Assembly (NCBI GenBank): GCA_009760855.2 | Contig: WPIO01000016.1 | Location: 4,166,001-4,230,000 of the forward strand | Length of the DNA: 64,000 nucleotides | Direction of reading: 5' to 3' | Source of the DNA: Cristatella mucedo | Lineage: Eukaryota > Bryozoa > Phylactolaemata > Cristatellidae | Part shown: one piece after another, positions 10,525-22,195 of the stretch | Layout of the letters: every line of letters begins with the position of its first letter | How positions within the stretch are numbered: position 1 is the first letter of the stretch | Notes under the pieces: model-generated | The model's input: the letters and a program-made list of their open reading frames with translations, nothing else | Told to the model about the DNA's origin: nothing | Database searches by the model: none | Translations under genes and position numbers: made by a program

Positions 10525-12110
10525 TTCTCATTGTAATGATAATAATCATAATAATACACTTAAAACAGTGCCCTCAGAGAACTCCATCTCTTTCTAGGTG
10601 CTTTACATTTGCTTCAAAGGAAACACGATCGAATGGTGACTGGTATCAGGCTTGAAAAGCAGCATGCATGACACGGTTATGGATGACGTGCACAGGGTCA
10701 CAGGGTCAGAATGCCAATGTAAATGGTGGAAGCAGGCACAGTGTCAGCAGGCGTAAGCACATAGAAAGCGTATCACAGGGACCCACTAAATGCTGTCGTA
10801 AATAGGTGCGTTTTAATTTATTTTGAAATGTGATCCATTCATAGGATGTCGTGACGTAAGTCAGGAGTGAGTTCCACGCTTTTGGAAGCATGGAAATAAA
10901 TGCTCTCCGGTCTCTTCCAAAGGATTTGAGGCTTGTAAGAGGCGTTGGCAAAACACTAGATTCCAAAAAGTGGGTGGAACGATGCTCGGCCTGGCTGGGA
11001 GTAGATCTGATAGGTAAGCTGGAGCCAAACGGCGAAGGAACCTAAAAATGAGCGATCAAACCCTGAAGTCAATCCGTCGCTTTACTGGTTGGAAGTGCAG
11101 TTTGGTGAGAAGTGGTGTGAGTCACGTGGCAATTGCGATGCTCACTACCGACATGAGAGGCTGCTCATTTCTGCACCGGCTGTCAACGCTCGTTCATAGG
11201 AGCTCGCGATTGCGATGAGGGTGCGAGGAAGAAAGAGCAAAGCCCCCACAGGCGAGTGGTTGCTTTGTCGATGACGGCTGAACTGTATTGCATGCAGACA
11301 ACACCAGTGAGGAAGCGTACCTACCGATGTAGTAGCCGTCGTGTGTGCTCGTCTGGAGTTCGTGATAATCAGAGAGAAGAGAGTGGATAGCGTGCGTACA
11401 GGCTGGTGCGTGGGCAGAAAGTGAACTGCCCGACAAGGGTATCCGTATCTAAATAAGCCCGAATTTGAGCAACGCTGTGTAGCTAAAAGTCGGCAAACTT
11501 GATTGTAGAGCAGATGCCGTCGTCTAACGAATGGTCACTTTGGAACATGACACCTGGATTTCGTGCAGATTCATTTGGAGAAATGCTGGCAGAGCTTATA
11601 TTGAGCGTTAGCTTTTCCAATTTCTGAAACGAACCTGGTTTTCCCATAACTACTAAGTTAGTTTTATCATCATTTACTTTAAGAAAATGTTCTACTATTC
11701 ATATGTGGATTGCATCAATACGTGCAGAAAGGAAATTGAGAGAATTCGATGTGTCATAGACCTGTGAAGGATCAAAGTGAAGAAACAAATGAGTTTCATC
11801 TGCACATGAGTTAAAGCCCAGATTGAGCCCGGCAATCATATCGGGTAGAGGGAGAGTGCAAAGTACTAAAAGAACGAGACCAATCATAGATCCATGAGGC
11901 GACCCACATTTCTAAGGTTCATCGGATGACCTTTGTCCATTCCCATCGATACTCCGGAGGTTTCCACTGAGTTAGGACATGAGACATTGCAATGCAGTGC
12001 CTGCGATACCCAGGTGAGATGAGCGACACTCAAAAAAGGCTTGGATATCGGGAGTATCAGAAGCGGCAGAAAGGTTGATAAAATACCAGAGATACCTGGC
12101 CTAAGTCTGC
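10525..12110 (-). mobile_element. LINE-C copy, 3' half with RT, carrying an insertion
   Basis: From the 3' end: tail (10534-10625), 3' UTR, C-terminal ORF (TPLTSLKSFGRDRRAF, then LPKAWNSLLTYV at 10966-10706), and RT palm at 11887-11699 (DMIAGLNLGFNSCADETHLF, where the catalytic YADD reads CADE). Homology continues to about 12110. The stretch 11192-11428 does not match other LINE-C copies and replaces about 85 bp of expected sequence. Confidence 0.85.
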
Positions 12111-13104
12111 GATCCTATGTAAGCTATTATAAACCGATGCAATGTTGACTATGTGGAGTGATAAGCTCTAAAACCAGATCGTAATTTGTGATCAATCAAC
12201 ATCCTTTTTTAAAGATGCACAGACACAGACCTGAACCTAAGAACTCATTCATTCTTTAGGTCAGTAAGGCATGGCTGTAGCTGAACATTAGGCACTGTAG
12301 AACTGGAAATTTTTACAAATGCAGTTTCCTGTAATCTTTAATTCGGTAATAACATGATTGCAACCGTTCGCAAGCACTTCTTGCTTCAGGTGTTCAACCC
12401 ATTTTTAATTCTGTTGTCATTGGCCATGAATGTTTATTCCGCCCGAGAAAAAGGGAGAGGGAGAGGGGAAAAATGTGAGACTATCGTGTACACATTTTCT
12501 GGCCTAGCACTTTACAATTAATTTGGCTACCTGCTAATTAGTTGCTTGTGGATCATGCGATGTTTGCAAATAGCTGACTTATTTAACACTTGATTATTCA
12601 AAAAATCTAGATCGGTTCATGCAAGTATAGCATTATCAGCAGTAACCTTAAATTCATTTTGATTAAAACTTAAGAGAGTTAGACCACAATCTTTCAATTT
12701 GTATTTTGAATGACTCGTGGTACATAGTGCGGAATTCAAGTGATCGTTTCGCGGTGATAATCCAAAATACTGAACTTTTTTTGAGTTCCCTCCTGGGTCT
12801 GCAGGATTTGCCAGTGTTGACCAGACAAAATATTACGTCTAATCGATTTGAAAATTCCAAGTTTCGTTCGACTCGCCTGCCTCAATGTGGTGGTAATAAA
12901 CTGTCCATCGAGGTCTCATCGTAGATTGACGATCATCCTATGCTTTCTTGTATACGAGTGTCGCACAGTTGGCGACAGTCTAAAATAAGTCGAAAGTCCG
13001 TTGAATGACGTCAACTGTACCATCGCATTTGGCTTTGGGCTCCGGTTCATGCCGTCGCCATTGACCTATAGACCGCCTACCGACAGCACCTATTAGTTTA
13101 TTCT
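12111..13104. other. Non-coding stretch, weak LINE similarity at the left end
   Basis: The first 200 bp may still be decayed LINE-C (CTAAAACCAGATCGTAATTTG near 12168). Beyond that nothing is recognised. Confidence 0.3.
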
Positions 13105-13345
13105 CTATTCGGTGAGTCGTAATGGCTCACTGGGTAAGGTGGTTGCTTTCACGACCTCGGTCCTGAGGTCGTGATTTTGAATCCTGTGGTGGGCGATCAT
13201 TTATCGTCCCTGCAAGCGGTGGTGACAAACGTAAAGGCTCTTCTGTCGCTATACAAAAAGAGGCTGTTAAATCAGCTAGAATTGTTGTTTTTGTTGTTGT
13301 TGTATGCTTTATTTAAATTTATGATGAATATAAGTGCGGATATTT
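13105..13345 (+). mobile_element. SINE2, tRNA-derived
   Basis: The head resembles a tRNA: TGGCTCACTGGGTAAGGTGG (A-box region), a CACGACCTCGGTCCTGAGG arm, and TTTGAATCC as a decayed B box. A body with TCTGTCGCTATACAAAAAGAGG and TTAAATCAGCTAGAATT follows, then a GTT-rich tail. It matches copies at 32440, 15712 (minus), 34585 (minus) and 26985. Confidence 0.8.
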
Positions 13346-13804
13346 TCTAGCAGGATGAATCAACGAGCTGGTGAGGTAAAAGAGGGTTTTTGCCAGTGTC
13401 CAAGATCTGGGATGATTGGCCCAGTTATTTGAGGCTTCCTCCATGAGTAGGCCTAGCCGACTAGCTTTGGAGCACAGGAGCCCCACTCCCCGCCATGCCC
13501 CCTCTCGTCAGGGACTTTAACATGCTTATATTTTTTCCGGCGTGAATCAATCAAGGTAAGAACAATTATAGATTACAGATCAAATTGGCTCGAGAGGCCG
13601 TTTTGAAACTGCCTTGTACATGAGCCCTGAGAGGGTAAATGCCATTTTGATCAATTGTGTCGTACTAGGTGGCTACACGAGTCGCTGGCTCATCAATGCT
13701 GGAGTAAGAGCTTTTGGATGCAGATTTTTAAGGTCAGCCCAGAGCCTCACTCTCAAATTTTCAGTCTGTTGGCTATCAAATTCGTACCAAAAGCCTTTTT
13801 GGCT
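13346..13804. other. No recognised feature
   Basis: AT-rich sequence with no repeat match or coding signal. Two overlapping frames near 13614-13918 run into the LINE-A tail and have no domain. Confidence 0.3.
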
Positions 13805-13900
13805 GTGAGTGTGCTCTACAAAACTCTCCTGCTTAACATCCACATAGTCTTCATTGCTTTGTGGAGTTCAAGACGGAGAAATATTACATTTAGCAAAAAC
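13805..13900 (+). mobile_element. LINE-A 3' tail, solo
   Basis: It matches the last 95 bp of LINE-A: CTCTACAAAACTCTCCTGC, then CATAGTCTTCATTGCTTTGT and GGAGTTCAAGACGGAGAAATA. No ORF part is retained. Confidence 0.75.
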
Positions 13901-14255
13901 TGGTACACGGTGCTGTAAGGAGAGGGCGAGTCTAAGGTATTGCAGGAGACAAACATAAAGCTAATAAGATTCCTACGAGGAGATGGGAAATATTTGAGGC
14001 TAAGAAAAAGTCATACCCACGTACTGACAAGTGCTATTCTTTGTCAGCTCGGACTTCGCCCGTCCAAAAAATTGTTCTGATGTATAGTAGTTAATTGGGT
14101 TTAATAGTTTTTACGTGGGACCGCAAGCTTTGCATGATGGATAGGGTTGTCTGGAAATGCTACTAAGTGGTCATTCTATCTAGATTAGGCAACTAGCTAG
14201 CGGAAATCATAAAAAATCTCTATAATATGGCTTAATATGTAACGATAATGATAAC
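13901..14255. other. No recognised feature
   Basis: No coding signal or repeat match was seen. Confidence 0.3.
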
Positions 14256-14380
14256 GAATTTGATAACGAGCCCATAAAGAACTCGCCTAGATGCTTTACC
14301 ATTGCTGCAAAGAAGAATGATCAAATGGTTAGTATGCAGGTTATATGTTGGTTAGTATGTAATGGTTAGTAGTTGTATCT
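14256..14380 (-). mobile_element. LINE-C 3' tail, decayed
   Basis: It has GAGCCCATAAAGAACTCG, CCTAGATGCTTTACC and GCTGCAAAGAAGAATGATCA in LINE-C order. It is followed by a short internal repetition of GGTTAGTATG. Confidence 0.55.
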
Positions 14381-15080
14381 TATAAGACTGTAGCGTGCTC
14401 TTCACCTACTTAATTTTTATTCTTTCGGATCTGCACCGAAAGTTCTTCGGTTCTATCCTGTTTTATTTGAAACGTCTCGTAGAAAAATGCTTACCAGAGC
14501 TTCATCAATGTCACTTTCTTTAAAGACAGAGTGGTCATTGAATTGATACCAAGTTCGATCAACTTTACGGATCGTTGTAGCTACAATTGATTGAAAACTA
14601 TTTGCAAATTACATGCAAATTTTCAAAAACATTCTCAGAGAGAGCCAATAATGACGCATAATATCGAATGATTGCTTGCAAGGTTCGAAAGCACTGGCAT
14701 GATAAATCGCGGTCATTTATTTCATTCTGTCACGATGCCTGCTAGATTACTGCAAGCCACACACATGATTTGCCTAGCAACGATTTATTTTATGTTTATT
14801 TAAGCTTTTCAGTAGCATTTTAAATTAAAACGCTGCTCATAACTTTGCTCCAATTTAAAATAAACAGAACTTTTGATTTATTCGAAAGGAAAATTCTTTC
14901 TTCAAACAGAAATGTTTGATTGCAAATTTTCTAAAAAAGTTAAAAAACGGAAATCCTGTACATTTTAAAGCCTCGAGCCGTTTTGTAAATAGCTCATTGA
15001 TCAGAAAGTTAGTTCCAAGTTTTGGAATAGGATGTTATGAATGATCTCTCTCCGTGGCTTTCAAATTACCTTGGAAATGC
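14381..15080. other. AT-rich stretch, nothing recognised
   Basis: No RT motifs, tRNA-like heads or splice-bounded frames were noticed. Confidence 0.4.
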
Positions 15081-15084
15081 GATG

Positions 15085-15590
15085 CAATGTAGCTATGTAA
15101 CTCCACATAGCCACAAAAATCATGTGAATGTTTGTCAAGAGCGTTTTGCCTAGCCCACTCACAGCCTCTGCCGCTTTCCGCACAAATTCAGTAGCCAAAA
15201 GAGTGCAATTCATGCAGCAAAGAGAAATTTGGAATCATGGCAGATTCAAGAGAGCAGCCGAGTTAGTGAGTCGCATGAAAGTATCTGCTCACCGATGGAA
15301 AGGATGTGCCATTGTCGGCAGCAGGAAATCAGTTATCTGAGCATAAGAATCTTGGAAGTGAGTTTGACAGTCTAGGACATACACAGCTAGAGCTTCTATC
15401 CCAAACGCTGTTTAAGCGGAGGAACTGTACACCTAATTTATTGTTCATACACAAGACGCGAGGTCACAAGGAAACTAAAAATGGTGCAGCAGTTCATCGA
15501 AGTATCGAGGAGCCAATCCGCGGCCTTGGCCTTTGGGTCAGTCTAAGAACATTTGGTTACCAAGCGTCAGTCGAGTTCGGTTAATCATAA
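15085..15590 (-). mobile_element. LINE-A 3' fragment
   Basis: From low to high coordinates it has the 3' UTR (GTAACTCCACATAGCCAC), then the ORF end (AATTCAGTAGCCAAAAGAG) and on to TTGGTTACCAAGCG, the W-L-P-V-region counterpart. Several indels mark it as an older copy than those at 19.5 and 23 kb. Confidence 0.8.
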
Positions 15591-15711
15591 CCCGAGGCTT
15601 TCAAAACTTGTTCAAATTTTTCCATGTCTCCTCCTTTTCACAGACTGCGTGTCCAAACTACTTGTCATATAGTCTCGATCGTCTTTAGCCGCCGCAAAAT
15701 TTCCAACATGG

Positions 15712-15910
15712 ACCTCCATGTAAATAAATAAATACTGGCTGAGTTAACAGCCTTTTTTTGTGTAGCGACAGAAGAGCGTTTATGGCTATCACCACCGTTT
15801 GCAGTGGCGATGAAGGATCTTCTACCACAGGAATCGAAAACACGACCTCGTGGCCAAGATCGTCAAAAGCATACGCTTTACCTAGTGAGCCATTACGACA
15901 TACAAGAGTT
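15712..15910 (-). mobile_element. SINE2, minus strand
   Basis: It has an AAATAAATAAATA tail, then ACAGCCTTTTTTTGTG, AGCGACAGAAGAGCG, GCAGTGGCGATGAAGGATC, GGAATCGAAAACACGACCTC (B-box region) and TTTACCTAGTGAGCCATTACG (A-box region). Confidence 0.8.
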
Positions 15911-16126
15911 CAAAGTTTAAGCTGGCATGACATTTGAATAGGATTCGTCTGATTTGTGGTTTTTGGCCATAGCAGATTTTCTCCTACTAGATACATCAAT
16001 TTCTTCAGAAGATTTCTTTTCACGGTATGATAAACGTATTCTCAGCTATTGGTTTAAATACCGGAGTTGTGATAGTTTTCTATTTCGAATTTCATAATAT
16101 TATCTCATTCCAAGGTAACACAGGTA

Positions 16127-16242
16127 CTATATTATATTGTATATCATATTATATTATTTAACATTATATTATTTTATTTTATATTATATTATTTTATTTT
16201 GTATCATTTTATATTATTATATTTTATATTATTTATATTACA
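16127..16242. repeat. AT-rich low-complexity array
   Basis: Irregular repeats of TATTATATTATTTTAT-type units. Any ORF across it is an artefact. Confidence 0.9.
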
Positions 16243-18485
16243 ACAACAGGTACTATGTTGGTTCAAATTCAGTTGTTTTAAGCATAGTATTCTTTTCATT
16301 TAGCTTGGCAGCTTTATTGTGAGGGTGGTGATAATAGTAATAGCAATAACACGATAGTGTAGGCACTGTAAGAGGGCCTAATCTTTTTCTACGTAATTTG
16401 CACATGTTTTAAAGAACTCATGTCCATTATTTAGGAACAGAAATACCCTAGTAAGTATTTTTCAACAGTGAAAAGTAATGCAATTTTAGCAAGTTAACGA
16501 GTGACCTAATTAGGACGTTGTTGGCATAAGCTGGTTTGAAATAGAAAACGAACAGGCCTAAAATTAAGTGAAACATTCTTGGCGTTGATATGCTGTCTGA
16601 TTGGTTGTCGTTGAAGGTATTTGAGAAATAGTGTGAAGGGGTAAGGACACTGTTGACGACCGATAGGCCTCTAGATAAAGCTTTGTACCAGCTGTATGTA
16701 GCTTATAGCACCGACCAGAAGACCTGCAACTATCGAGTAACAGAGGTCCAGAAGTTATAGAATAAAGGCAACTTGAAAGTTCTTCATGGCTCGAAGCATT
16801 ACGATAATCCAAATCGAAAAGTACGAATAACGCTAGTGTGGTTGTATAAGGAAGGCTTATTTTTGGACCTTACAAACAGATCGCCTGTGGACGTTACTAT
16901 AGATACTATCACCGAGCCACTTTGAGGGTTAGATTACTCGATTTGTGAGTAAAGCTGGCTCTTCACGTGTAAGATAGGTTAGTTTTGCCGTTATTTGACT
17001 TTCAAAAGTCTTATATGATGTAAACATAAATTTCAAAAAAAATTACGAAGGAGTTGAAAGTGGTTTACATACTTGAAGGCTCGAAAGGAATAAACAACTG
17101 GTACACGTATGCGTTCTCAGCCCAGAAATGAATGCCTAGATGTAACTTGGGGTGTGCTTTCATCGACGAGGAGAATTAATGGACCCGAGTGAATGTTTCA
17201 TTTGACGTCGATACGGCATCGTGCTAAGTCAGACGGATTATCACTGATATTAGTTATTCGCAGCTTTTGAATGTTAATTATTAGCAACTGATTATGCGAC
17301 CGTCAACGCTCAGGGCGACCTTCAAAGCAGAAGCCACGTTAAATGCTGGTATTGAATATTTCCGACTTCGTACCTTGGCAATTTAGCCGAGTTCTTCGCA
17401 AACCTGCTGAACGAATTGATAATAATAAGATATCATTGCCGCTTTTAGATACTTTTTGGCTTACGTCTCTATGAAATATAGATTTCTCTCTGCTAAGGAT
17501 GTTTAATTGTTAGCCGGAGGTAGGCAATGTGTTCATGCTCCTCATTACTGCCACATTCCACTACAGTTCACAAATATAGGCTTATTGGCGCTGCGGATAT
17601 AATTAACCAGCCGATATTTCAAGGCTCTGGTTTTTACAGGCATTCGATGGGCGCAAATTAAAATAGCGTTATTAAGAATGCAGTATTCTCAGCCTAGTTC
17701 TTTTCGAATGTATTAGCTACTACGTGTCGTTGATAACCTTCTGGGGTCACTTTCTCCAAGATTTCACCTAAACCAGTGTTCAGCGAACTTTTTGGACTAC
17801 TAGGCAATTTTAGTAGGTTAAGAAGGCACACCAGGCGAGAAGAAATCACGCCCACTCCACAAGGCAGGCATACAGAGTGGGCGTGGTAAGACCAACAAAC
17901 AGATAGTCGTAAAAGACGCACAGACATGCAGGGCAATTATAGAGGTAGCAGTATATCAACTCTCTCCGGACAGGCACTTCTGTTTTCAGTTCTAAAAATT
18001 AACACAGGTCACTGCTTGAGCTGCAACAGCAGTAATGAACTGGAACGAAACCATAGCAACTCAATTAGGCCTAAGCCATCGATAAATATCTAGGAAGTCA
18101 CTACCCCAGACTGGAGCACTAGCTAGGCCGGATCTGGCCTAAAGGCGGGAGTTTGCCGACCTCTGACCTCAGCCATTGCAGCTCAGCCCCAGTGATAACA
18201 CGGCTATATGACAAAAGCTCGACAAGGACTTTAATAAGCAACATCAAACTCTGTTATTAGATAAAGGAAACCATGCAGAAAAAATTGCAAAAATTTCTGA
18301 GAAGCTAGGTGTAGACTCACAGTAGAGGTAACTCTGTGCAGTTATTGCCTGTGCAATCTGCCTGGCAGCCGTTTTTAAGTCTTACAATGTGCATAAAATA
18401 AAATGTTTAAATGGCGTGCTGCTACTTGTTCCTGCTTCTTCAATTGTATTGCATAGATATTGATACCTAGGCAGCTTTATTTAGA
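16243..18485. other. Non-coding stretch, nothing firmly recognised
   Basis: Two minus-strand open frames (16812-16564, 82 codons; 17936-17694, 80 codons ending GLGEILEKVTPEGYQ) have no recognised domain. The missing 3' exons of the USP-like gene could lie here, but none was identified. Confidence 0.3.
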
Positions 18486-18489
18486 CTGG

Positions 18490-18610
18490 TCTGCACGTGG
18501 CAGCCCTTATGGAGTCACCCCGGAAGCCCTGGTAATAAGTTAGCCGGATGCTTCAGATGTCAGCTAGCCGATCCTGCTGCCGAACGAAGCCTAGCTATGC
18601 AACTACTTTC
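18490..18610. repeat. Direct repeat, left copy (with 20868-20980)
   Basis: Shared order is GGAGTCACCCCGGAAGCCC against GGGGTCATCCCGGAAGCCC, TAAGTTAGC/TAAATTAGC, and CTGCTGCCG followed by CAACTAC/CAACAGA. The copies lie 2.4 kb apart in the same orientation around a gypsy integrase relic, so they may be LTR remnants. Confidence 0.45.
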
Positions 18611-18639
18611 TTCCTTACTACAAACCTCACAGCTCTAAC

Positions 18640-19300
18640 GTGCTCACCGCGCTGTCAAGCATAGGCCTTCAAGTACTGCGGACGTGAAAACTACCTGCTG
18701 CTGGTGCTTCTGGTCGTTTCCCTTGTGGCAAATAAGGTGACTTGTGACCGAGTTGACTCGTCGCGGTGAAACACGTGAGCAGGAAGTCACGTGCCACTCA
18801 CTCTGACTCGGACTTTCTCCCCCTGGCTGCAAAAATGGTTGCTGCATGCCCCGTGCCCCACTGTCAGCCGGTCTGGCAAACAGCAGCTTGCAAGCATGAT
18901 TCGGCTCTGCAAATTGCAGTTGGAAATTGGCCCGGTCGTCATGTTGCGTTTAAGTTCTAAGCTGCCAACCCTGCCGTAACGTGGCAAGGTTGCATAGGTC
19001 GTCGCCTCCAATGGGCATGATTTTCAGAGTTTGAAGAGTTTGCAGGAAGCAGCAGCTGACCGTTCCCAAAAACACCATTGGCTGTGGTCACTTTGGATGC
19101 TTGAATGAAGCGCTCTACCATCCCTGTGCTACGTTGACATTCTGGACTCGGAGGAACATGTCGGGTACCTAGTTGAGAGGAGAAGTCGGCAAGTTCGAGT
19201 GTTAAAAATGGCATGCCATTGTCACTGCTTCTCTAGAATCTCAAAATTGGAAATCTGCAGATTTAAAGCTAATGGGGCGTATTGTGTGCAGTCTCATTCA
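18640..19300 (-). pseudogene. Ty3/gypsy-type integrase relic
   Basis: At 19220-19100 the minus strand reads SSDNGMPFLTLELADF, SQLGTRHVPPSPECQRSTG and MVERFIQASK. This matches the second half of the retroviral-type integrase core: the S-D-N-G Asp, the H-x-x-S-S-P-x-x-P-Q-S-N-G block and the catalytic Glu in M-V-E-R. Some positions are changed (PQ to QR). Frames downstream to 18640 are open in pieces without a clear domain. LTR-retrotransposon origin. Confidence 0.75.
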
Positions 19301-19492
19301 GTTCGTCGAAGGTGCTTCAGAGCATCGGGTAGCAGCCGACGTTTTAGCAGCCGACCTGCTGCCACGTGGCTAAGCAACGCCTGCAATGCACGATTAGCAC
19401 CGGTTGCCTCTATGCACACTTCTCGCTGGTCGTACGTTTCAAGATCTTGAGAAAACAACATCTACCCGGGTTCTTAATTAGTAGTCATGTAC

Positions 19493-20210
19493 CTCCGTCA
19501 GTAACTCCACAAAGTCATAAAGACCATGTGGGTGCTACGCAGGAGAGTTTTGTATAGCGCACTCACAGCCTAAGCGGCTTTCGGTACGCATTCGGTAGCC
19601 AACATACTTCGTCTCACGCAACAAAGAGAAAGTGGGAAGCATAGCAGAGTTAGGAGAGCAGTTGAGGTAGTGAGTAGCATAGAAGTAGCAGTTCAGGACC
19701 GCTGAAAAAGATGTGCCACAGTCGGCAGTTGGAGAGTAGATGTCGTTTCGCAAGAATTGTGGAAGCGAGTTCCACAGTCTAGGACCTGCAGAGATAAAGC
19801 TTCTGTCGCCAACTGTCTTTAAGCGGAGGAATGGGACAGCTAATTTATTGTCCACACAGGACCTGAGGGCGCGAACAGGCTGAAACTGATGCAGCAGTTC
19901 AGCTAGGTACGAAGGAGCCAAGCCGTGGCGGGCCTTGTGGGTCAGCGTAAGAACTTTGCTCTGTATCCTTTGCTCAACCGGCAACCATCCTAGCTCTTTC
20001 AGCAGAGGTGACACGTGCTCAAACCGCTAGGACTTGAAGACCAGCCTTGCAGCCATATTCATAGTCTGCTGTAGTGGCATAATAGCTTTCTTTGGCAGCC
20101 GAGCCAAAAGGTAATTACAATAATCAAGCCGAGACTGAACTAAAGAGCTAGTTAAATTTTTTGCAAGCCACTGTGGGAGACAGCTGCTAATCTTGGATAG
20201 GGATCGGATC
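19493..20210 (-). mobile_element. LINE-A, best-preserved minus copy
   Basis: The 3' UTR starts at 19500. The ORF at 20014-19535 reads LKELGWLPVEQRIQSKVLTL, ARHGLAPSYLAELLHQF, VDNKLAVPFLRLKTVGDRSF and AGPRLWNSLPQFLRN. The upstream block at 20200-20032 reads CLPQWLAKNLTSSL, SRLDYCNYLLARLPKKAI and TMNMAARLVFKS, then a stop. This is the L2/CR1-type ORF2 C terminus. It is nearly identical to the plus-strand copy at 22999-23590. Confidence 0.88.
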
Positions 20211-20213
20211 GCT

Positions 20214-20246
20214 TTGTGGGTCAGCGTAAGAACTTTGCTCTGTATC
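20214..20246. repeat. 33-bp internal duplication next to the LINE-A copy
   Basis: The segment TTGTGGGTCAGCGTAAGAAC...TCTGTATC is identical to 19935-19967 of the same element, in the same orientation and about 280 bp away. LINE-A homology stops here. Confidence 0.85.
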
Positions 20247-20867
20247 AAGCTACGTGGTCTCACCTCCCAAATAGCCTTCGCTTTGCAACCACCAAAGTTA
20301 CAGCACACCAAGCTTTCGGTAGTCTGGTACTCAGCTATAGACGTGGCAGCACTGTTGGATATCAATTGCACAGTGCTCAATGTTTTTAAATACAGATACA
20401 CATAGATATGGTTCTAAGAGTTCCTCCTTATGTTCTATATTTATATTTTTTATCGCTTATTTTCTTAACCTATCGTTATTCTTTTTGCACTGCAAGCACG
20501 TCTTGCCATAAGCATGGCACTTTTTTTGGTAGCAGGGCAGTTTCTGAGTAGCTGTTTGGTACCAACTAGCCACACGATGTTATTTCGCCGGAAGTGCCCG
20601 AGGGGCTCCGCCTACAAGCGTTGTGTCCAGTCACTCTCTAAAGCGGTGACATAAGTAGCATGCTGAGATGTACTCGTGCGGCTTAATTACTGCACCGTAG
20701 GCTCAAGAGATCAAGAGTAACGTGTCAGCAGCGTTAGCAGCTGAGGCGGAGACTGACTGGGACTCCAGCAGGAGCTTTTCGCGTACAGCATCGGATGAAG
20801 AACTTATTACGCCTCGAATTATCTTGGCACGCCCAGACAGCCTTATTGCTAATACTCTGAGCATGCT
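20247..20867. other. No recognised gene
   Basis: It contains a block at 20560-20640 (ACCAACTAGCCACAC, CGGAAGTGCCCGAGG) loosely resembling the direct repeats at 18490 and 20868. Confidence 0.3.
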
Positions 20868-20980
20868 CAGCTCTTTCTGGGGTCATCCCGGAAGCCCCGT
20901 TCGTAAATTAGCTACTTGTTTCCCTGGTGCCAACTAGCCACGCCTGCTGCCGGAGCAAAACCATACAACAGATAGTATCG
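20868..20980. repeat. Direct repeat, right copy (with 18490-18610)
   Basis: See 18490-18610. It is preceded by an open plus-strand frame (20722-20937) without a domain. Confidence 0.45.
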
Positions 20981-22195
20981 GCTGAAGGCTGATACGGCAG
21001 AATGCGCTAGTATTCTCCTTGCCCAGTGATGCCTTCTTAATGAGTATGCTAATAACATCCTTTATAAAAAATGCAAGGACAAGACTTGAGGGTCAAGACC
21101 CATGTTTAAAGCTAATTATGCAGGTCAGCAGCAAATCAATTCATCCCATAAGAAACGAGTGAGTATATGGTGCAACGAGATACTCTCACAACAAACTTAG
21201 ATCAATATGACGGTGATATACAGCGAGGAGCTACAACGGCCCTCGGACACACCGACACTGCTTCAGTCACGGAACTTGCTCTGCTCAGTCCAAGTATTGT
21301 TCTGGTAAGGAAACGGAACAGTGTATTGCTGTATGCTACAGTAGTATGTTAACTATATGAAGAGGCTTTAAAAGACATTGCTCAAAAGCAGGATGAAGAC
21401 GAGAACTTCCCGCCACGGATGCATTGGTTACGAGAAAGCAGATGGCATCCGGGGTAGTAGAAGTTCCCACCCCACAGCCAAGCCCTAACCATTATGTTTC
21501 GCTTAAGGACGTGCTAAGACTCCTCAAAACTGGCTACAGCAAAAATGGGCATCGCCGAATGGCTTGATAACAACTTGGCAAAGCCTGGTGTCTTTGAAGG
21601 CTAGGTCATAGCCTTAAGTGAAGTTCACGTTAAGCCTACAGGTGGGCACTGAGGGGTTGAGAATGCCAGGAGTCAACTGAGGCAACCTTTCTATCGGGTT
21701 AGCATACTTATCGGGATTAGAAGAGTTGTTTAAATCTTTGCAGCCATGTTGTGCCACGGATTTGGGGCAACAATTTATATCGTTATTGCTGCCTGATCAT
21801 TTTATCGATCCAATTGAACCCATGACTGATGGTGTAGCTAGCTCTTTGATCGTCGCTAAGCATCGTGACACGTATATCCGTGTCTTGGTGGATTACAATA
21901 ATACGTGACCTGAAGCCTGGAAATTTTGAACCCACAGGATTCTACCATCTTGAACGTTGCATACGCTATCTTTTCATTTCGGCATGTCAGACGAATTGCA
22001 TTCTGATCAGAGCTGTACTTTTAATCAGCCGTATTTTCTGAGGGTCGCTTGCTGTGTTGTATCCATTAAACAATGACTGCATCCACAGGCTGACGATATG
22101 GCTGAGCACTACAATCGTAGGCTGACTCCTGGTTTTAGTAAGTGTGTTAGTATTGCCGTTGTAATTTCGCAAAGGCAGGAGCGTTGGGTAACTGC
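20981..22195. other. Non-coding stretch
   Basis: No RT, integrase or splice-supported exon was seen. The plus-strand frame ending LIVAKHRDTYIRVLVDYNNT (to 21908) is unassigned. Confidence 0.3.

Noticed and set aside
16137-16322. Tyr/Ile/Leu-rich frame
   Set aside because: It arises from the AT-rich low-complexity array.
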